The notes: generated from the sequence alone by a model not told the origin. 64,000 nt of DNA from Pterois miles (GCA_947000775.1 CAMQGK010000638.1:28531001-28595000), one strand, 5' to 3'. Numbered from the stretch's first letter, positions 41,552 to 53,289 are shown. Numbers and translations are program-made.

Positions 41552-42390
41552 CCATCATCTGGTTTTAAACTCTGCATCCTCAGACCTCCTTCATCTAAAG
41601 CCCTCCCTACATCCTCCCGTTTGAGCGCTGGCGTGGAGGGTCCACTGTATTTAATGGGTTATACAACCTTCCAACAGCAACTTACTGACCATGCACAAAG
41701 GTGTTTTATGTTCATCATGGAACACACTTCGTACAAATGTAGTTCCATGCAACTATCCGTACAACGTAAAACTGCTAAAACTACACTAGATATTTGATAT
41801 TGTCACACACATGTATATACGGTATGTAAACAGTATATCCTCCTGAGACCTGTGGGATTGCTTGTGCTCCCAACTGACTTAATGTCTTTCAGAGGCTCGA
41901 GTAGGTTCGCTAGAGTGAAGCTACATATATTATGAACTACATATATTATATGAAACTAGAAATCCTAAGGAATCCATTGGGACCAACCATCATCAGAAGG
42001 AGGTTAAGTAACCTTTCAGAGTTGGGCTAAATTGTGGCGAGGGAAAAACTGGCATGGCCATTTTCAAAGGGGTCCCTTGACCTCTGACCTTAAGATATGT
42101 GAATGAAACTAGGTTCTATGGGTACCCACCAGTCTCCCCTTTACAGACATGCCCACTTTATGATAATTGCACTTGTGTGTTATTGTCTCTATTCTAAAAT
42201 GGTGTGTTTGAATAATTCTACATACTGGGGTATGACTAAACAGTGTTGAATCCCATAAACTGGGTCTCAGTGTAAAGCTGAGACTCTGGTGGATCAATGA
42301 GTCCACCTGGATTCATGTGTGATGATGTTAGTCCCCATAGGAGCCATTTCATTGATCACTGTATAAAATGACCTGTGGTGACCTCTAGGA

Positions 42391-42423
<33 letters not shown>

Positions 42424-44447
42424 ATCCTGGTAACTAGAGACCTGGAGCATTCAGAGGATGGATGGCTTTACTAGCTACATTGACAATAAGGGGGTTTCTG
42501 AGACCTTTACACAGCACAAGTGCTTGCTATTCAATCACTGAGAAATGCAGCTTTTAGATGATGTACACCACTTCTATAGTGTGTGACATCTACTGTTGAC
42601 CTGCTATCCTCCAGAAGACCCCTGTCCCCCCTAAAAAAGATTAAAATGGCTCTATTGTGGGTCTCAGAGGGTTAGATATCCTCGCAATTTCTGAAGTCTG
42701 AAGGTTGATGACTATACTACAAATAGAGTTCACTGTGATGGGGTGGGGAGGGTTGGTTTGAGAAAAACCCTGTGAGTTTCTTCAGTGTGTCCTCCCTCCC
42801 AACAGGACTCATGAGGTTTTTTAAAACACGTAAACAGTGGAGCAGGTCGAGAGCTCAGACTTTCAGACTGAACGTGAGACAGGAAACATTAACCACGTCG
42901 ATTTGTGGAGAATTTATAGAGAGGAAGAATTTCTGGGTTTATGTTGCAGAAATCCTGTAGGAGGTAAATCACAGGACATAACATACCTCCCCCACTCTGA
43001 GAACCGGTCAGATCCCAGTACGACACTGGTCATAAACTCTGGTCCGAAGCTGGAGGTTCCCATGTCACCGCTGTGTCAGACTGTTGTGCTACTATATATT
43101 AGATTATTATTACATGTGCATTTATCTAAAGCAGGATTTTACCGCTATAGTTGAGCTAATGATTATTTTCATTATTGATTAATCTGCTAATCTGCTATTT
43201 TCTCTATTAATTGATTTTTTTGTTTATGAAAATGCAGAAAAAAATGGCTTCACAATGACCCAACTAACCATGAGATTTAATAAACTATTCACATGTTTCA
43301 TGTGTAAAAAGTAGGGCTTCATGGATTAAAATATTTAATCACAATTAGTCCCACAGTTTTTATCTGTTCAAAATGTCCATTAAAGGGCGATTTGTCAAGT
43401 ATTTCATACTCTTTTCATTTAGTGAAATCCTTCTGTACAGGTTGACACCACTGTCATATCTGTTCACTAAACAGAGCTACTTATAGCAGCTAGTTAGCTT
43501 AACATGAAAACGGGGAAACGGGGAAACAGCTAGCATGGTGCTGTCAAGAGAAAGAATTTTCATCTGTCCACAATGAACCTTAAAGGGAGATTAGTCCAGT
43601 ATTTAATCCTCTTATCAACATGTTAGTGGACAAATATGCTGCTTTATGCAAATGCATGTATATATTTTTTATAGTAAATCAATAACAACACTAATCAATA
43701 ACAGATATTGTCCAGAAACCCTCCTAGGTTCTGACTTTAGCATCAACAATCTGCTCCAATCAGAACATGGCAAACTGCAGCCCAACAGGCAACAACAGCT
43801 GTCAGTGTGTCAGAGTGCTGACTTGACTAGGACTTGATCCAGACTGACTGGGACTATCAGAAAGTGGGCATGTCTGTAAAGGGGAGACTGGTGGGGACCC
43901 AGAGAACCCATTTACATTCACATATCTGGAGGTCAGAGGTCAGGGGACCCCTTTGAAAATGGACCTGACAGACATGGTTGGTACCGATGGATTTTTTTAG
44001 GTTCTCTAGTTTCATATAATACCAATATCTTCACTCTAGCTTTAAAACTGAGCCTCTACAATCTTAAATTGTGTTAATTTGTTATTATCACATTAACAGC
44101 TGTGTAAGTAACTAGTCGTCAGACAAGTGTAGCAGAAGAAGAGAGACTCATGTGAAGTACTAGTACCTCCCAGTACTTGTGTAAATGTACTTGTAGCAGC
44201 ATGATGTTGCAGTAAAACATCTGGTTTTATACATGAACTGAACAACTTCCTCCTCTATGTTACAGACACAGAGAATGAGGTCAGTCTGATAATCTCAGTG
44301 TTAATCTGTAAAATCTGATCTGGTTGGCACCTCCACTGTGACCTTTGACCTCAGAGTGCTAACATGTGAGCTACATGTTAGCACGAAGCTCTTAAACATG
44401 GGCTTAAAGGCTCAGTTCATGTTGACTGTGTTTGTCACATAGAGATT

Positions 44448-44528
<81 letters not shown>

Positions 44529-44670
44529 GGGGGCTGATGGGAACTGAGGGGGTGGGCTGTTGATTGTTACCAAACAGGAAGTGTGTCATCACTAACAGCC
44601 TGTCAATCATACCAACACTGCAGAGAGGAGGAAATGAAAACCAGGTGACACACACACACACACACACGTG

Positions 44671-44712
<42 letters not shown>

Positions 44713-46132
44713 CAGAGATCTAGACAAAAGAAAAGGAAGAAAGAAAATGAAAGGTAAGGAGTGCAGGAGGAGGAGAGAAGGAGGAGAAGAAAGGAAGGAA
44801 AGAAGGCATGAAGGAGATGAAGCAAAGGAAAGGAAGGAAGAAAAGCAGGAAGGAGGAGAAGGAAAAGGAAAGTAGAAAAGAAGACAGATGTAGGAGAAAA
44901 AGAAGGAAAAGACAGATGAAAGGGGGAAGAAAAAGAGGATAAAAGAAGAGAGGAGGGAAAGAGGAAAGTAAACAAAAGGAAAGTAGAACAGAAAAAGGAT
45001 GGAGGGAGGAAAGAAATAAAAGAGAAGTAGAGCATAGTGGAGAGTAAGAGGAAGTTAAGAAAATAAAAGCGTGGGTGGGATCAGTAATAGCATGGGGGCG
45101 TTTGTTGGCAGAGTCACATGATCCTCAGAGAAACTTCACTAAAACCAGCTGTTCAGCATCAAAACACCAAAGCTTCCTACTTCCTTCCTTCATTCCTTCT
45201 CTCCTATCCTTCCTCCCTTTCCTCCTATTAATCTTTCAGAGGTTCAGAAAGTTTTGAAGCTGGAGTGAAGATACTGGTCATCTGAAACTAAGAAATATAA
45301 GGAGTCCACTGGCACAATCCATGTCCATCATGGCCATTTTCAAAGGCGTCCCCTGACCTCTGACCTCCAGATATGTGAATGTGTGAGGTCTGAAAAATGC
45401 TAGTTCAAAAATTCAAAACAAGTCTGAAAAATACCAAAAAGGAAGGAAAATAATATAAATAGGAAAGTTCTTTTAAAAAAGAAAATGGGGAAAAAAGAAG
45501 GTGTATGGTTAAAAAAGTCTAAAGTAAAAAAAAGGTCTGAAAAATGGTTGAAAAAAAATGATAATTAAAAAAAAAAATCAAAAAAATGGACAAAAAAAGT
45601 CCCAAAGAAAATTTTTTCAAAAATGTCTAAAATTAAGTCAGTACCCGAGAGGGGTTCTGGACAATATCTGTCATGGTTTTGTGCTGTTAATTGATTTACA
45701 TAAATAAATAAACAAATCTAAAGCAGCATATTTGTCCACTCCCATGTTGATAAGAGGATCAAATACCTGACATTTCTCTCTTTAAGGTACATTTTCTGCC
45801 ATGCTAGCTGTTTCCCCTTGTTTCCAGTCTTCACGCTAAGCTAACTAGCTGCTATAAGTAGCTCTGTTTAGTGAACAGATATGAGAGTGGTGACAACCTG
45901 AACAGGAGGATTTCATTAAATGAACTGTTCCTTTAATGGTTATTTATTTTCTACCTTTTCAATGAAATTCAGTGAGCAGCAATAATAGAAATCTGTTTTA
46001 AATCTCTATAGAAACAGAGAGGAGGAACAACATGGCTGCCAGCTGGGGGGTGGGGGGTACATATACATGTCATGTTACAACAGTTACATAAATTCACCAT
46101 AACATAACACACACACACATGCACGCACGCAT

Positions 46133-46212
<80 letters not shown>

Positions 46213-46307
46213 CAGGAAGTGAAACAGCTGTTGGACTCACCAGCACTCAGCAGGAGGATCAGTGAAGCTCCACTCAGATAAACAGACAGGAGACCCAAAC
46301 TGGACAT
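36043..46307 (-). CDS. C1orf54-like small secreted/membrane protein
   Basis: Four exons with matching phases: 46307-46241, 38198-38118, 37843-37650 and 36117-36043, giving 138 aa. Exon 1 codes a signal peptide (MSSLGLLSVYLSGASLILLL, cleavage near SA-VSEA). Exon 2 codes AQYYDFTPAPDYDDYNATF, an acidic Tyr-rich stretch that may be tyrosine-sulfated, with an N-glycosylation sequon. Exon 3 continues with SNTSSEDLDKFSEQFVDEEE, an acidic run and a Thr-rich segment (TVTMATTRRTTEQ). Exon 4 codes a C-terminal hydrophobic segment, TLIWTLVILISLNM. Human C1orf54 (131 aa) has the same order: signal peptide, YYY..TPSYDD motif, acidic middle, Thr-rich part and hydrophobic end. Its function is not established. 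The very short exon-4 match and the 8-kb intron are weak points, but phase and order agree. BNIPL and C1orf54 both map to human 1q21. Confidence 0.75.
36230..36320 (-). mobile_element. end fragment of the 'AGGGCTGTCAAAGTTAAC' repeat
   Basis: AATGTGTTAACACAAATTATTTT and GCCACTAATTTCTTTAACGC match the terminal part of the longer copies (for example 50560-50640, reverse complement). Confidence 0.55.
36575..36790 (+). mobile_element. dispersed repeat family 'AGTCAATAGTTGGCTCCAT'
   Basis: A diverged copy: GAAAGTCAATTGTTCATTCC, CTGAAATGTCCTGTGTGTGA, CAGTCCAAAATGGCGGCAGT. An A-rich stretch interrupts it near 36640-36670. It lies upstream of exon 4 in the C1orf54-like gene, in intron 3. Confidence 0.65.
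38279..39075. repeat. 42-bp minisatellite in C1orf54-like intron 1
   Basis: About 18 copies of a unit such as GCTAGGCTAACAGTTTCCCT plus CTGCTTCTAGTCTTTGTGCT. A degenerate T/A-rich interruption lies at 38960-39035. The reverse complement of the unit matches the minisatellite at 51882-52496. Confidence 0.95.
39709..41000. repeat. 25-bp minisatellite, about 52 copies
   Basis: The unit is GACTCACAGGACTGATGATA plus CTAGC. Two subtypes are mixed: GACTCACAGG and GACTAACGGG, each repeated many times. It lies in intron 1 of the C1orf54-like gene. Confidence 0.97.
41050..41225 (+). mobile_element. dispersed repeat family 'AGTCAATAGTTGGCTCCAT', partial
   Basis: TATATCACTAAGAAGT, TAACATCAGCACCCAG, CATTTTGGACTGAAA and AAAACTACATTATTT match the copy at 3817. 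It ends before the CTGAAATGTCC block. Confidence 0.65.
41489..41550. repeat. (AC)n microsatellite
   Basis: An uninterrupted run of about 62 bp. Confidence 0.97.
41930..42175 (-). mobile_element. dispersed repeat 'AGGGCTGTCAAAGTTAAC', internal fragment
   Basis: GAAACTAGAAATCCTAAGGA, TTTTCAAAGGGGTCCCTTGA and ACCAGTCTCCCCTTTACAGA match the central part of the copies at 20394 and 48780. Confidence 0.7.
42370..42685. repeat. dispersed repeat shared with 22330-22985
   Basis: GAGCATTCAGAGGATGGATG, GACAATAAGGGGGTTTCTGA and GTTGACCTGCTATCC in the same order as the copy at 22.3 kb. A (CTA)n run lies at its left edge (42392-42422). Confidence 0.7.
43315..44110 (+). mobile_element. dispersed repeat 'AGGGCTGTCAAAGTTAAC', long copy
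   Basis: The left end occurs twice (TTTTATCTGTTCAAAATG near 43360 and TTTTCATCTGTCCACAATGA near 43557), with TAGTTAGCTTAACATGAAAA between. It then continues through ACAGGCAACAACAGCTGTCA and TAAAGGGGAGACTGGTGGGG to a right end near 44100. Confidence 0.75.
44449..44526. repeat. (AC)n microsatellite
   Basis: About 78 bp uninterrupted. A second shorter (AC)n with a GTGCGCGCGC centre lies at 44648-44710. Confidence 0.97.
44720..45066. repeat. ~345-bp polypurine (GGAA/GAGG) tract
   Basis: Almost only A and G on the plus strand, so the minus-strand transcript of the C1orf54-like intron 1 carries a long polypyrimidine stretch. The Ser/Phe/Leu-rich open frame over it is an artefact. Confidence 0.93.
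45245..45385 (-). mobile_element. dispersed repeat fragment
   Basis: CTGGAGTGAAGATACTGGTC, GGCCATTTTCAAAGGCGTCC and CTGACCTCTGACCTCCAGAT match the AGGGCTGTCAAAGTTAAC family. A second piece of the same family follows at 45640-45800 after an A-rich insertion. Confidence 0.65.
45640..45800 (-). mobile_element. dispersed repeat fragment, outer part
   Basis: GGGTTCTGGACAATATCTGT, TTGTCCACTCCCATGTTGAT and TCTCTTTAAGGTACATTT match the outer part of the element at 20394. Confidence 0.65.
46109..46209. repeat. (AC)n microsatellite near the C1orf54-like donor
   Basis: About 100 bp of AC with ATGCACGC variants at the left edge. On the coding strand (TG)n starts about 30 nt after the exon-1 donor at 46240. 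Confidence 0.96.
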
Positions 46308-46329
46308 GATTCACACAGACAGAGAGAGA

Positions 46330-46379
46330 GAATGAATGAATGAATGAATGAATGAATGAATGAATGAATGAATGAATGA
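46330..46379. repeat. (GAAT)n microsatellite
   Basis: About 12 GAAT/TGAA units immediately upstream of the C1orf54-like start codon (46307), so probably in its 5'UTR or promoter. Confidence 0.95.
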
Positions 46380-46461
46380 TAGAGAAACAAAGAGAGCTGA
46401 GAGAGATGTGATGGTTCTGATGGACTGAGACCTGAATGAACAGAAGGGGAGGAGACAGAGA

Positions 46462-46557
46462 GAAAAGGGGAGGAGGAGGACAAGGAGGAGGACCAGGAGG
46501 AGGAGGAGGAGGAGGAGGAGGAGGAGGAGGAGGAGGAGGAGGAGGAGGAGGAGGAGG
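46462..46557. repeat. (GGA)n microsatellite
   Basis: About 30 GGA units. In all six frames it gives poly-Gly, Pro, Ser, Leu or Glu runs, which were ignored. Confidence 0.96.
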
Positions 46558-46559
46558 GT

Positions 46560-48779
46560 TCTGGTTTTCCTGCCAAGTTTGTTCCCTGTTTGCCAAACAT
46601 GAGCTGAGACAAAGACAGAGAGAGAAAAGAGAGAAAGAAACAGAAAAAAGACTAACTTAATTAAACGTCTCGGTTGAAACCAACAGAACAAGAAACACTA
46701 GAAAACCTACAAAATGGCCGTCTACGCTCTACACCATCCTGTAATCCAAACACCCAGCTGACACAAAACTACAGCAAGCTGTTAACGTGTAATAGTATAC
46801 AGCTTAATACAGCTTGGCTATCTGCAATTAACATTAGAGATATCTACAATTACATTGTGACTAGTCATAATTACATTTTGACTAGCCATAATTATATTGT
46901 GACTAGTTGTAATTACATTGTGACTAGTTGTAATTATATTGTGACTAGTTGTAATTATATTGTGACTAGTCAGAGTTGTTGTACATGAACATGGGTCTCC
47001 TGGTGCAAGTCTAGTGGTTTTTGAACCCTCCCATCCACCCAGACATCCTACCCAGCATTTGTCTCTCTTTATACTTTCTGGTTCACGATTACGTGGACTA
47101 CATATTTACAGACAGTGAGAAAAGTTTATTCTGACATTTGTGAGTAAAATAAATATTATAATGTTACAATAGTTAATTAATTTGTGGTGGGAAAACGAAG
47201 CCCCCCTCCATCACATCTGACCGACGCGAGGAGATAATGTTCTCATCTGACCAACCAAACCACAGCAGACAATAACAGGGTGGGAAAAGGCCTTAGACCC
47301 AACATCTATACACCTGATCCGGTTTAATCCTCAGGGAACACTGACAGTTGGACCTGAACCTGCTGCACCAAAGTCCATTCAAAATATAACATATCAAAGC
47401 TTCAGACAGCAGCTTGAGAAACTAATCTGATCTCTAAAGACCTTTAATACCAAACAAATGATCAACCATGTTGAACCTCAAACAGCTGCAGTGTTTCAGA
47501 CTAGATCTCCACCTTAGAGGGACTTTTATTTTTATACTTCCTGTCTGCTCGAGTCCTGACAACAACTCACATTGTGTTCATCACACAGGAATCACTGCAG
47601 CTGCATCACAACAACCAGTGGAGTTGAGGGTAACCCTGATATTTACTGAGAGCCTCAGTCACAAAGACTCACAGCTGGATGGAAACAATAGACTCACTTC
47701 ATCGGTTTCTATTTTCAGTCTCAGGGAAACGCACCTTGCCATGATGTCATCAGCGATGTCATACCTTTGTGTGAAACGTACAAGTCTTCATGAGTCAGTT
47801 TCCATCAGACTGTGAGAAACGACATCAGCAGCAGCAGAATCGCAGACAGCATCACTGTGTGTTGTTAACTGGCTACTGGGAAGAGTGGAAGGAACTGGGA
47901 TATAATCTGCATGGAAGACGCTCTGGAGGTCTGGATGTTCCCTTTGTAATGTGTGGCTCTTATATTACATACTATATAAAAGTTATTTATTCATTTTATT
48001 TTAATATATATCAACTAGGTCCATGATTTAAAAGCGGTTCAGAGTTATAAATTAGAACAATGTCATATGAGATAAATGATAAAGAAATGTGAAATGAATT
48101 TATGAATAAAACTGATTTAATCAAATTAATCAGTATGTGTTTGTGTTGGATTAAAAGCATAAATAATAAAGACGCCTCCATGTCCTCTCAGCTGTACTTC
48201 CTCCAGGCCTATTAACAACCATTAGCATCCCTTTGACTACCATTAACATTGTAAATAGCATCCCAGCATGCAGTCTGCTGTTGCAGTGGGAACAGAGGAC
48301 AGCAGCACATCCAGCGTTCAACAAAGCTTTAACTCAGCAGTAATAAAACAGATATTATGGTTTCAATATTTCTGATGGCTCTGAGAGCTGCTTCCTCCCG
48401 CCGCCAACCAAAAACCTTTAATCTGAAAATCACCACTGACTCAGAGAGATAAAACCTCCAAATCTGTGATAATTACAGTCCTGGTTCAGTGTAATCACCC
48501 TGATCTGAACCCAAAACACCCACACAGAGTCCCCCAGAACTGATCTGAGATCGGTTTTAATCCAGACAGTCAGAAAACCTCAGGTAAACATTCAGTGATG
48601 CATCTGAACAAACCCCTGAAACATAAAAAGTGGATTTAATCTGATCTAATCCAGCTCTGACACCAGATTACAGCCTGAATGTCCTCACATCCTCATAGCC
48701 TAATTCAGCACAAAGACTGGAAGCGGGGGGAAACAGTTAGCCTAGCTTAGCAGAAAGACCGGATGTCTTACAGGCTTGT
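46560..48779. other. intergenic, no gene seen
   Basis: The frames at 47468-48026 have no recognisable motif or splice context. A 21-bp tandem repeat lies at 46840-46972. A lone copy of the TTAGCCTAGCTTAGC repeat lies near 48720-48770. Confidence 0.5.
46840..46972. repeat. 21-bp tandem repeat
   Basis: About six copies of ATTGTGACTAGTTGTAATTA plus one base, with CATAATTAC variants in the first copies. Confidence 0.9.
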
Positions 48780-49305
48780 CATGAAGGACGTTAAATAACT
48801 CTCCAAACTTATGTTAAATTTAGGTGAGAAAAAACTGTCATGTCCATGTTCAGAGGGGTCCCTTGACCTCTGACCTCCAGATGTGTCGATGTAAATGGTT
48901 TCTCTGGGTCCCCACCAGTCTCCCCTTTACAGACATGCCCACTTTATGATAGTCCCAGTCAGTCTGGATCAAGTCCTAGTCAAGTCAGCACTCTGACACA
49001 CTGACAGCTGTTGTTGCCTGTTGGGCTGCAGTTTGTCATGTTCTGATTGGAGCAGATTGTTGATGCTAAAGTCAGAACCTGGGAGGGTTTCTGGACAATA
49101 TCTACCATTAATTTGTGTTGTCAATTAATTTCCAATAATATATATATATATACATATATTTGCATGAAGCAGCATATTTGTTCATTCCCATGTTGATAAG
49201 AGGATTAGATACTTGACAAATCTCATTTTAACATTCATTTTAGACAGATAAAAAATGTGATTACTTTTAATTTTAATTAAATATTTTATTGATTGACAGC
49301 CCTAA
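48780..49305 (-). mobile_element. dispersed repeat 'AGGGCTGTCAAAGTTAAC', long copy
   Basis: CTCCAAACTTATGTTAAATT, TCAGAGGGGTCCCTTGACCT, TTGTTGCCTGTTGGGCTGCA, ending in ATTGATTGACAGCCCTAATA. The end gives a TIR-like GGGCTGTCAATCAAT in reverse. Confidence 0.75.
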
Positions 49306-49659
49306 TATCAACTAAACCTTATTTGTATGGGACCTTCTACTCAGATATTTATCTTATTAATGGAAATAGTTTCTTCATCAACATAACTTCACCTGTTGTT
49401 GCTGATCAGAAATTATAAAACTCTACTCTATGAAGTTAATATAAAACATAATAAATACAAGCATTGAGTTATAAAGGTGCCCACAGTGTGACTGGATGGT
49501 TTACTGCAGGATGAGGAGAAGGAAGTGAAGGACTAACAAGGCTTAAGGTGCTTCTTAAGATATTAGTTATTAGTTTCAATGCAATTGTTGAAATGCATTA
49601 TGGGAAATGACGGGTTCAACAGAGAAGAAAAAAACAGACATTAATCAACATTTAACACG

Positions 49660-49660
<1 letters not shown>

Positions 49661-49730
<70 letters not shown>
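49661..49730. repeat. (GT)n microsatellite
   Basis: About 70 bp uninterrupted. Confidence 0.97.
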
Positions 49731-49999
49731 ATGAAAACCACCAAAAAACTAATGGAGGCTACTGGAGAATTTCCTGTCAACACAATACAACAGACAGAAG
49801 AAGATGAGAGCTGGCTGTTTGAAGAGATGTCATATCATCCATCTTCACTCCCAGCTGTCCCCATAAAACAACAGGACATTTAAATAATGACCATAAACAA
49901 TAATATTAATAAGCATACTGTAAACAATAATAAAATAATCTAATAATATTGGAGTCATAATGACAACGTTTTTCAAAGGATAGAGTGAGTCCTGTCAAT

Positions 50000-50640
50000 C
50001 AATTAAAAGATTTAACTGCAAATTAATCACACATTTTTGTATCTGTTCAAATGCCTTAAAGGCAGCTTTGTCAAGTATTTAATCCTCTTATCAACATGGG
50101 AGTGGACTAATATGCTGCTTTATGCAAATGCATGTAAATATTTATTATTGTAAATCAATGACAATCAGAACATGGCAAACTGCAGCCCAACAGGCAACAA
50201 CAGCTGTCAGTGTGTCAGAGTGCTGACTTGACTAGGACTTGATCCAGACTGACTGGGACTATCATAAAGTGGGCATGTCTGTAAAGGGGAGACTGGTGGG
50301 GACCCAGAGAACCCATTTACATTCACATCTGGAGGTCTGGAGGTCAGAGGTCAACAGACCCCTTTGAACATGGACATGACAGTTTTTCCTTGACAAAATT
50401 TAACATAAGTTTGGAGAGTTATTTAACCTCCTTCATGATGAGCTAGTATGACCTGGTTGGTACCAATGGATTCCTCGGGTTTTCTAGTTTCAGATGAGAC
50501 CAGTATCTTCATTGTAGCTTTAGAATGGAGCCGCTACAACCTAAAAATCACAAGTTGTGTTAATGCATTAAAGAAATTAGTGGCGTTAAAACAAATAAGC
50601 ATTAACAGGTTATTATCATGTTAACTTTGACAGCCCTAGT
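50000..50640 (+). mobile_element. dispersed repeat 'AGGGCTGTCAAAGTTAAC', most complete copy
   Basis: Begins CTGTCAATCAATTAAAAGAT and ends CATGTTAACTTTGACAGCCC. The ends (CTGTCAATCAAT... and ...AACTTTGACAG) are imperfect inverted repeats. A short deletion relative to other copies lies near 50160. No ORF. Confidence 0.78.
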
Positions 50641-51662
50641 TACAGTTAAATAACTCCTAAAGTATAACAATAATAAGTGTCAACTGAAAGGACTTCAGCT
50701 ATTACAGGACTTCAGGGTCAGTTACTGATGAACTGATGACCGATTTCAGATCATGTCCATTTAACAGGTGTCAGAACAGGAAGTGGCGCCGACTGTCCTG
50801 AACTCATGGTGGGATCCTCAGGTTTGATCTCCAAATCCAAAACTAAATTTAAACCGCAGAGGTCAAACTGTCCTGAAATCCTTCCCATCATGCATCTCCC
50901 AGTTGATCGGGGGCATCCTCGGGGGGTCGCTGCCTCGCTCCAGGGCATGCTGGGAAAGTGGTGATATTCTCATGGTTTCTATATTTAACTGTGACAGCAG
51001 GGACGTCTAGTGTCCTGAACGCTGCTCAGGACGGCGTGAGAGTCTGCAGAGGTCACAGTGTGTTTATAGACGCTCATGTGAACGTTGTCAGAACTGTTTA
51101 TGTTCATGTCACATCAGACAGAGGCAATGTCAGAAAAGTTATATATAAATAAATAAATAAATAAATAAATATATAGTGTGTATACATTACTTTCATGTGC
51201 ATATTTTGAATTTGCACCTTACCGTTAACCTGATGCATCAGTATTGATCATCTTTGTCATTTATATTTAGTTTTATTTGCACCAGCTGCTGCACTGCACA
51301 ACCATTTCCCCCAGGACTTAGAAATTATTATTTTCTTAACGATCAGTATATCTCAATGATTTTGTTCACATCTTCGCATACATGAATAGTTGTAAACTTC
51401 CTTTTACCACAGAGCTGTGATTAAATGGTAACTAGAAGATGAAATAAAGTTACTTGTAATAAACTGAAAGAATAACTGGTTTAGTCCATCATCAGTTATT
51501 GGATCTCAAACTGAGCCACTGACCTCGCTGATTTGTTAGAATATAGTCCAACTTTTCGTTAGTGCAAAAACACCTAGATGGCACAAAAAAGTACAAAATG
51601 ATCACAACTCGTCCAGATAAATAAAAAGCAGCCCTGTTGGTGGACCACTCTGGTGTCTTATT
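50641..51662. other. intergenic, no gene seen
   Basis: Single-copy-looking sequence with an (AAAT)n run near 51148-51170. The 50751-50948 minus frame has no recognisable motif. Confidence 0.45.
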
Positions 51663-51880
51663 CAGGTCTGTCAAAGTTAACGCAATAACTCGTTAACGCA
51701 AATTCATTGTAACCATTAATTTCTTTTACACAAATTGCAATTTTTAGGTTGCAACGGGCAAAGCTCTAAAACTAGCTCCAAACTTGCGCTAAATTTTGGC
51801 AAGGAAAAACCATCATGGCTATTTTCAAAGGGGTCCCTCCAGATATATGAATGGAAATGGGTTCTGTGAGTACCCACGAG
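51663..51880 (-). mobile_element. dispersed repeat 'AGGGCTGTCAAAGTTAAC', end fragment
   Basis: Begins with AAAGTTAACGCAATAACTCG and TTAACGCAAATTC, then TTTTCAAAGGGGTCCCTCCA. Cut off by the 42-bp minisatellite. Confidence 0.7.
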
Positions 51881-51881
51881 C

Positions 51882-52496
51882 AAGCAGGGGGAAACTGTTA
51901 GCCTAGCTCAGCATAAAGCCTGAAAGTAGGGGGAAGCTGTTAGCCTAGCTCAGCATAAAGCCTGAAAGCAGGGGGAAACTGTTAGCCTAGCTCAGCATAA
52001 AGCCTGAAAGCAGGGGGAAGCTGTTAGCCTAGCTCAGCATAAAGCCTGAAAGCAGGGGGAAACTGTTAGCCTAGCTCAGCATAAAGCCTGAAAGTAGGGG
52101 GAAGCTGTTAGCCTAGCTCAGCATAAAGCCTGAAAGCAGGGGGAAACTGTTAGCCTAGCTCAGCATAAAGCCTGAAAGCAGGGGGAAACTGTTAGCCTAG
52201 CTCAGCATAAAGCCTGAAAGCAGGGGGAAACTGTTAGCCTAGCTCAGCATAAAGCCTGAAAGCAGGGGGAAACTGTTAGCCTAGCTCAGCATAAAGCCTG
52301 AAAGCAGGGGAAACTGTTAGCCTAGCTCAGCATAAAGCCTGAAAGCAGGGGGAAACTGTTAGCCTAGCTCAGCATAAAGCCTGAAAGCAGGGGGAAACTG
52401 TTAGCCTAGCTTAGCATAAAGCCTGAAAGCAGAGGGAAACTGTTAGCCTAGCTTAGCATAAAGCCTGAAAGCAGGGGGAAACATTTAGCCTAGCTT
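51882..52496. repeat. 42-bp minisatellite, about 14 copies
   Basis: The unit is AGCAGGGGGAAACTGTTAGC plus CTAGCTCAGCATAAAGCCTG. Copies are highly uniform; AAACTG and AAGCTG variants alternate in the first half. It is the reverse complement of the 38.3-kb minisatellite unit. Confidence 0.96.
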
Positions 52497-52499
52497 TGG

Positions 52500-53285
52500 A
52501 AGCTAGGCTAGAAAAGCTTCACTTCATAACCTTCATGCAAGCTTGTAATGTTCACGCATTAAGAAAAATATGACACTGGCAAGCCGTCTTCCTGTGGACA
52601 GGTGGGTCTAGAAGATTAATCATGTGTTTCATGTCCACCAATCAGAGACAAGATGTCATTGAAACAAGGAGACAAATATTAAATCCAAACATGGTTCATC
52701 AGCATTTCCTTTATCCGCTTCCTTCCTTCCGTCCTTCCTCTCTTCTTATCCTTCCTTATTTTGTCTTCCTTTCCTCCCTCTCACTGTATATAAAAACCAG
52801 CCACCTCCTCATGGTGATAAGAATTAATTTATGACCTCATGATTCAAGACTTTGCTGAAGTTTTAGACGCTCCTCTGATTCTCCACAGAGCAACTCCTCT
52901 CAGTAATAAATCATCTAAATGATCAATAAATCAAACTCAAGTTACAACCCATAAGTCAACGAACAGAACTATGTAATATGCTGCACTGTTTTCAATCTCT
53001 AATAACTGGTTGTGTTCATATTCACTTAAATAGTTCAAACTCGAGGTACAATCAATACATTGTTCTTTATTTAAAAAAATATCTTTACAAGAACTTATAC
53101 TGTCTGTCACTGGCTTTCGCGCATGAGGGGAAACCGAACCGATGGTACTATCAGTTATTCTTAATGGATTTGATTATAAACTCATTTCTGGATGCAAGTC
53201 TGGAAAAACAAGGCTGCGGCATAAATATGTAGGCAGTGTTTGAATTACACCGCAGCTTTCAGGTAGGATGACCAGATCCCAACAA
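52500..53285. other. intergenic, no gene seen
   Basis: CTTCCTTCC-rich sequence near 52715-52780 and AT-rich sequence. The frame at 52978-53232 has no recognisable domain. Confidence 0.45.
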
Positions 53286-53289
53286 ACCA

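Noticed and set aside
42772..43154. Overlapping plus-strand frames after an acceptor-like CCTCCCAACAG
   Set aside because: No recognisable domain, no matching partner exon, and repeat-rich flanks.
47468..48026. 115-aa and 78-aa plus-strand frames
   Set aside because: No motif, signal peptide or splice context.
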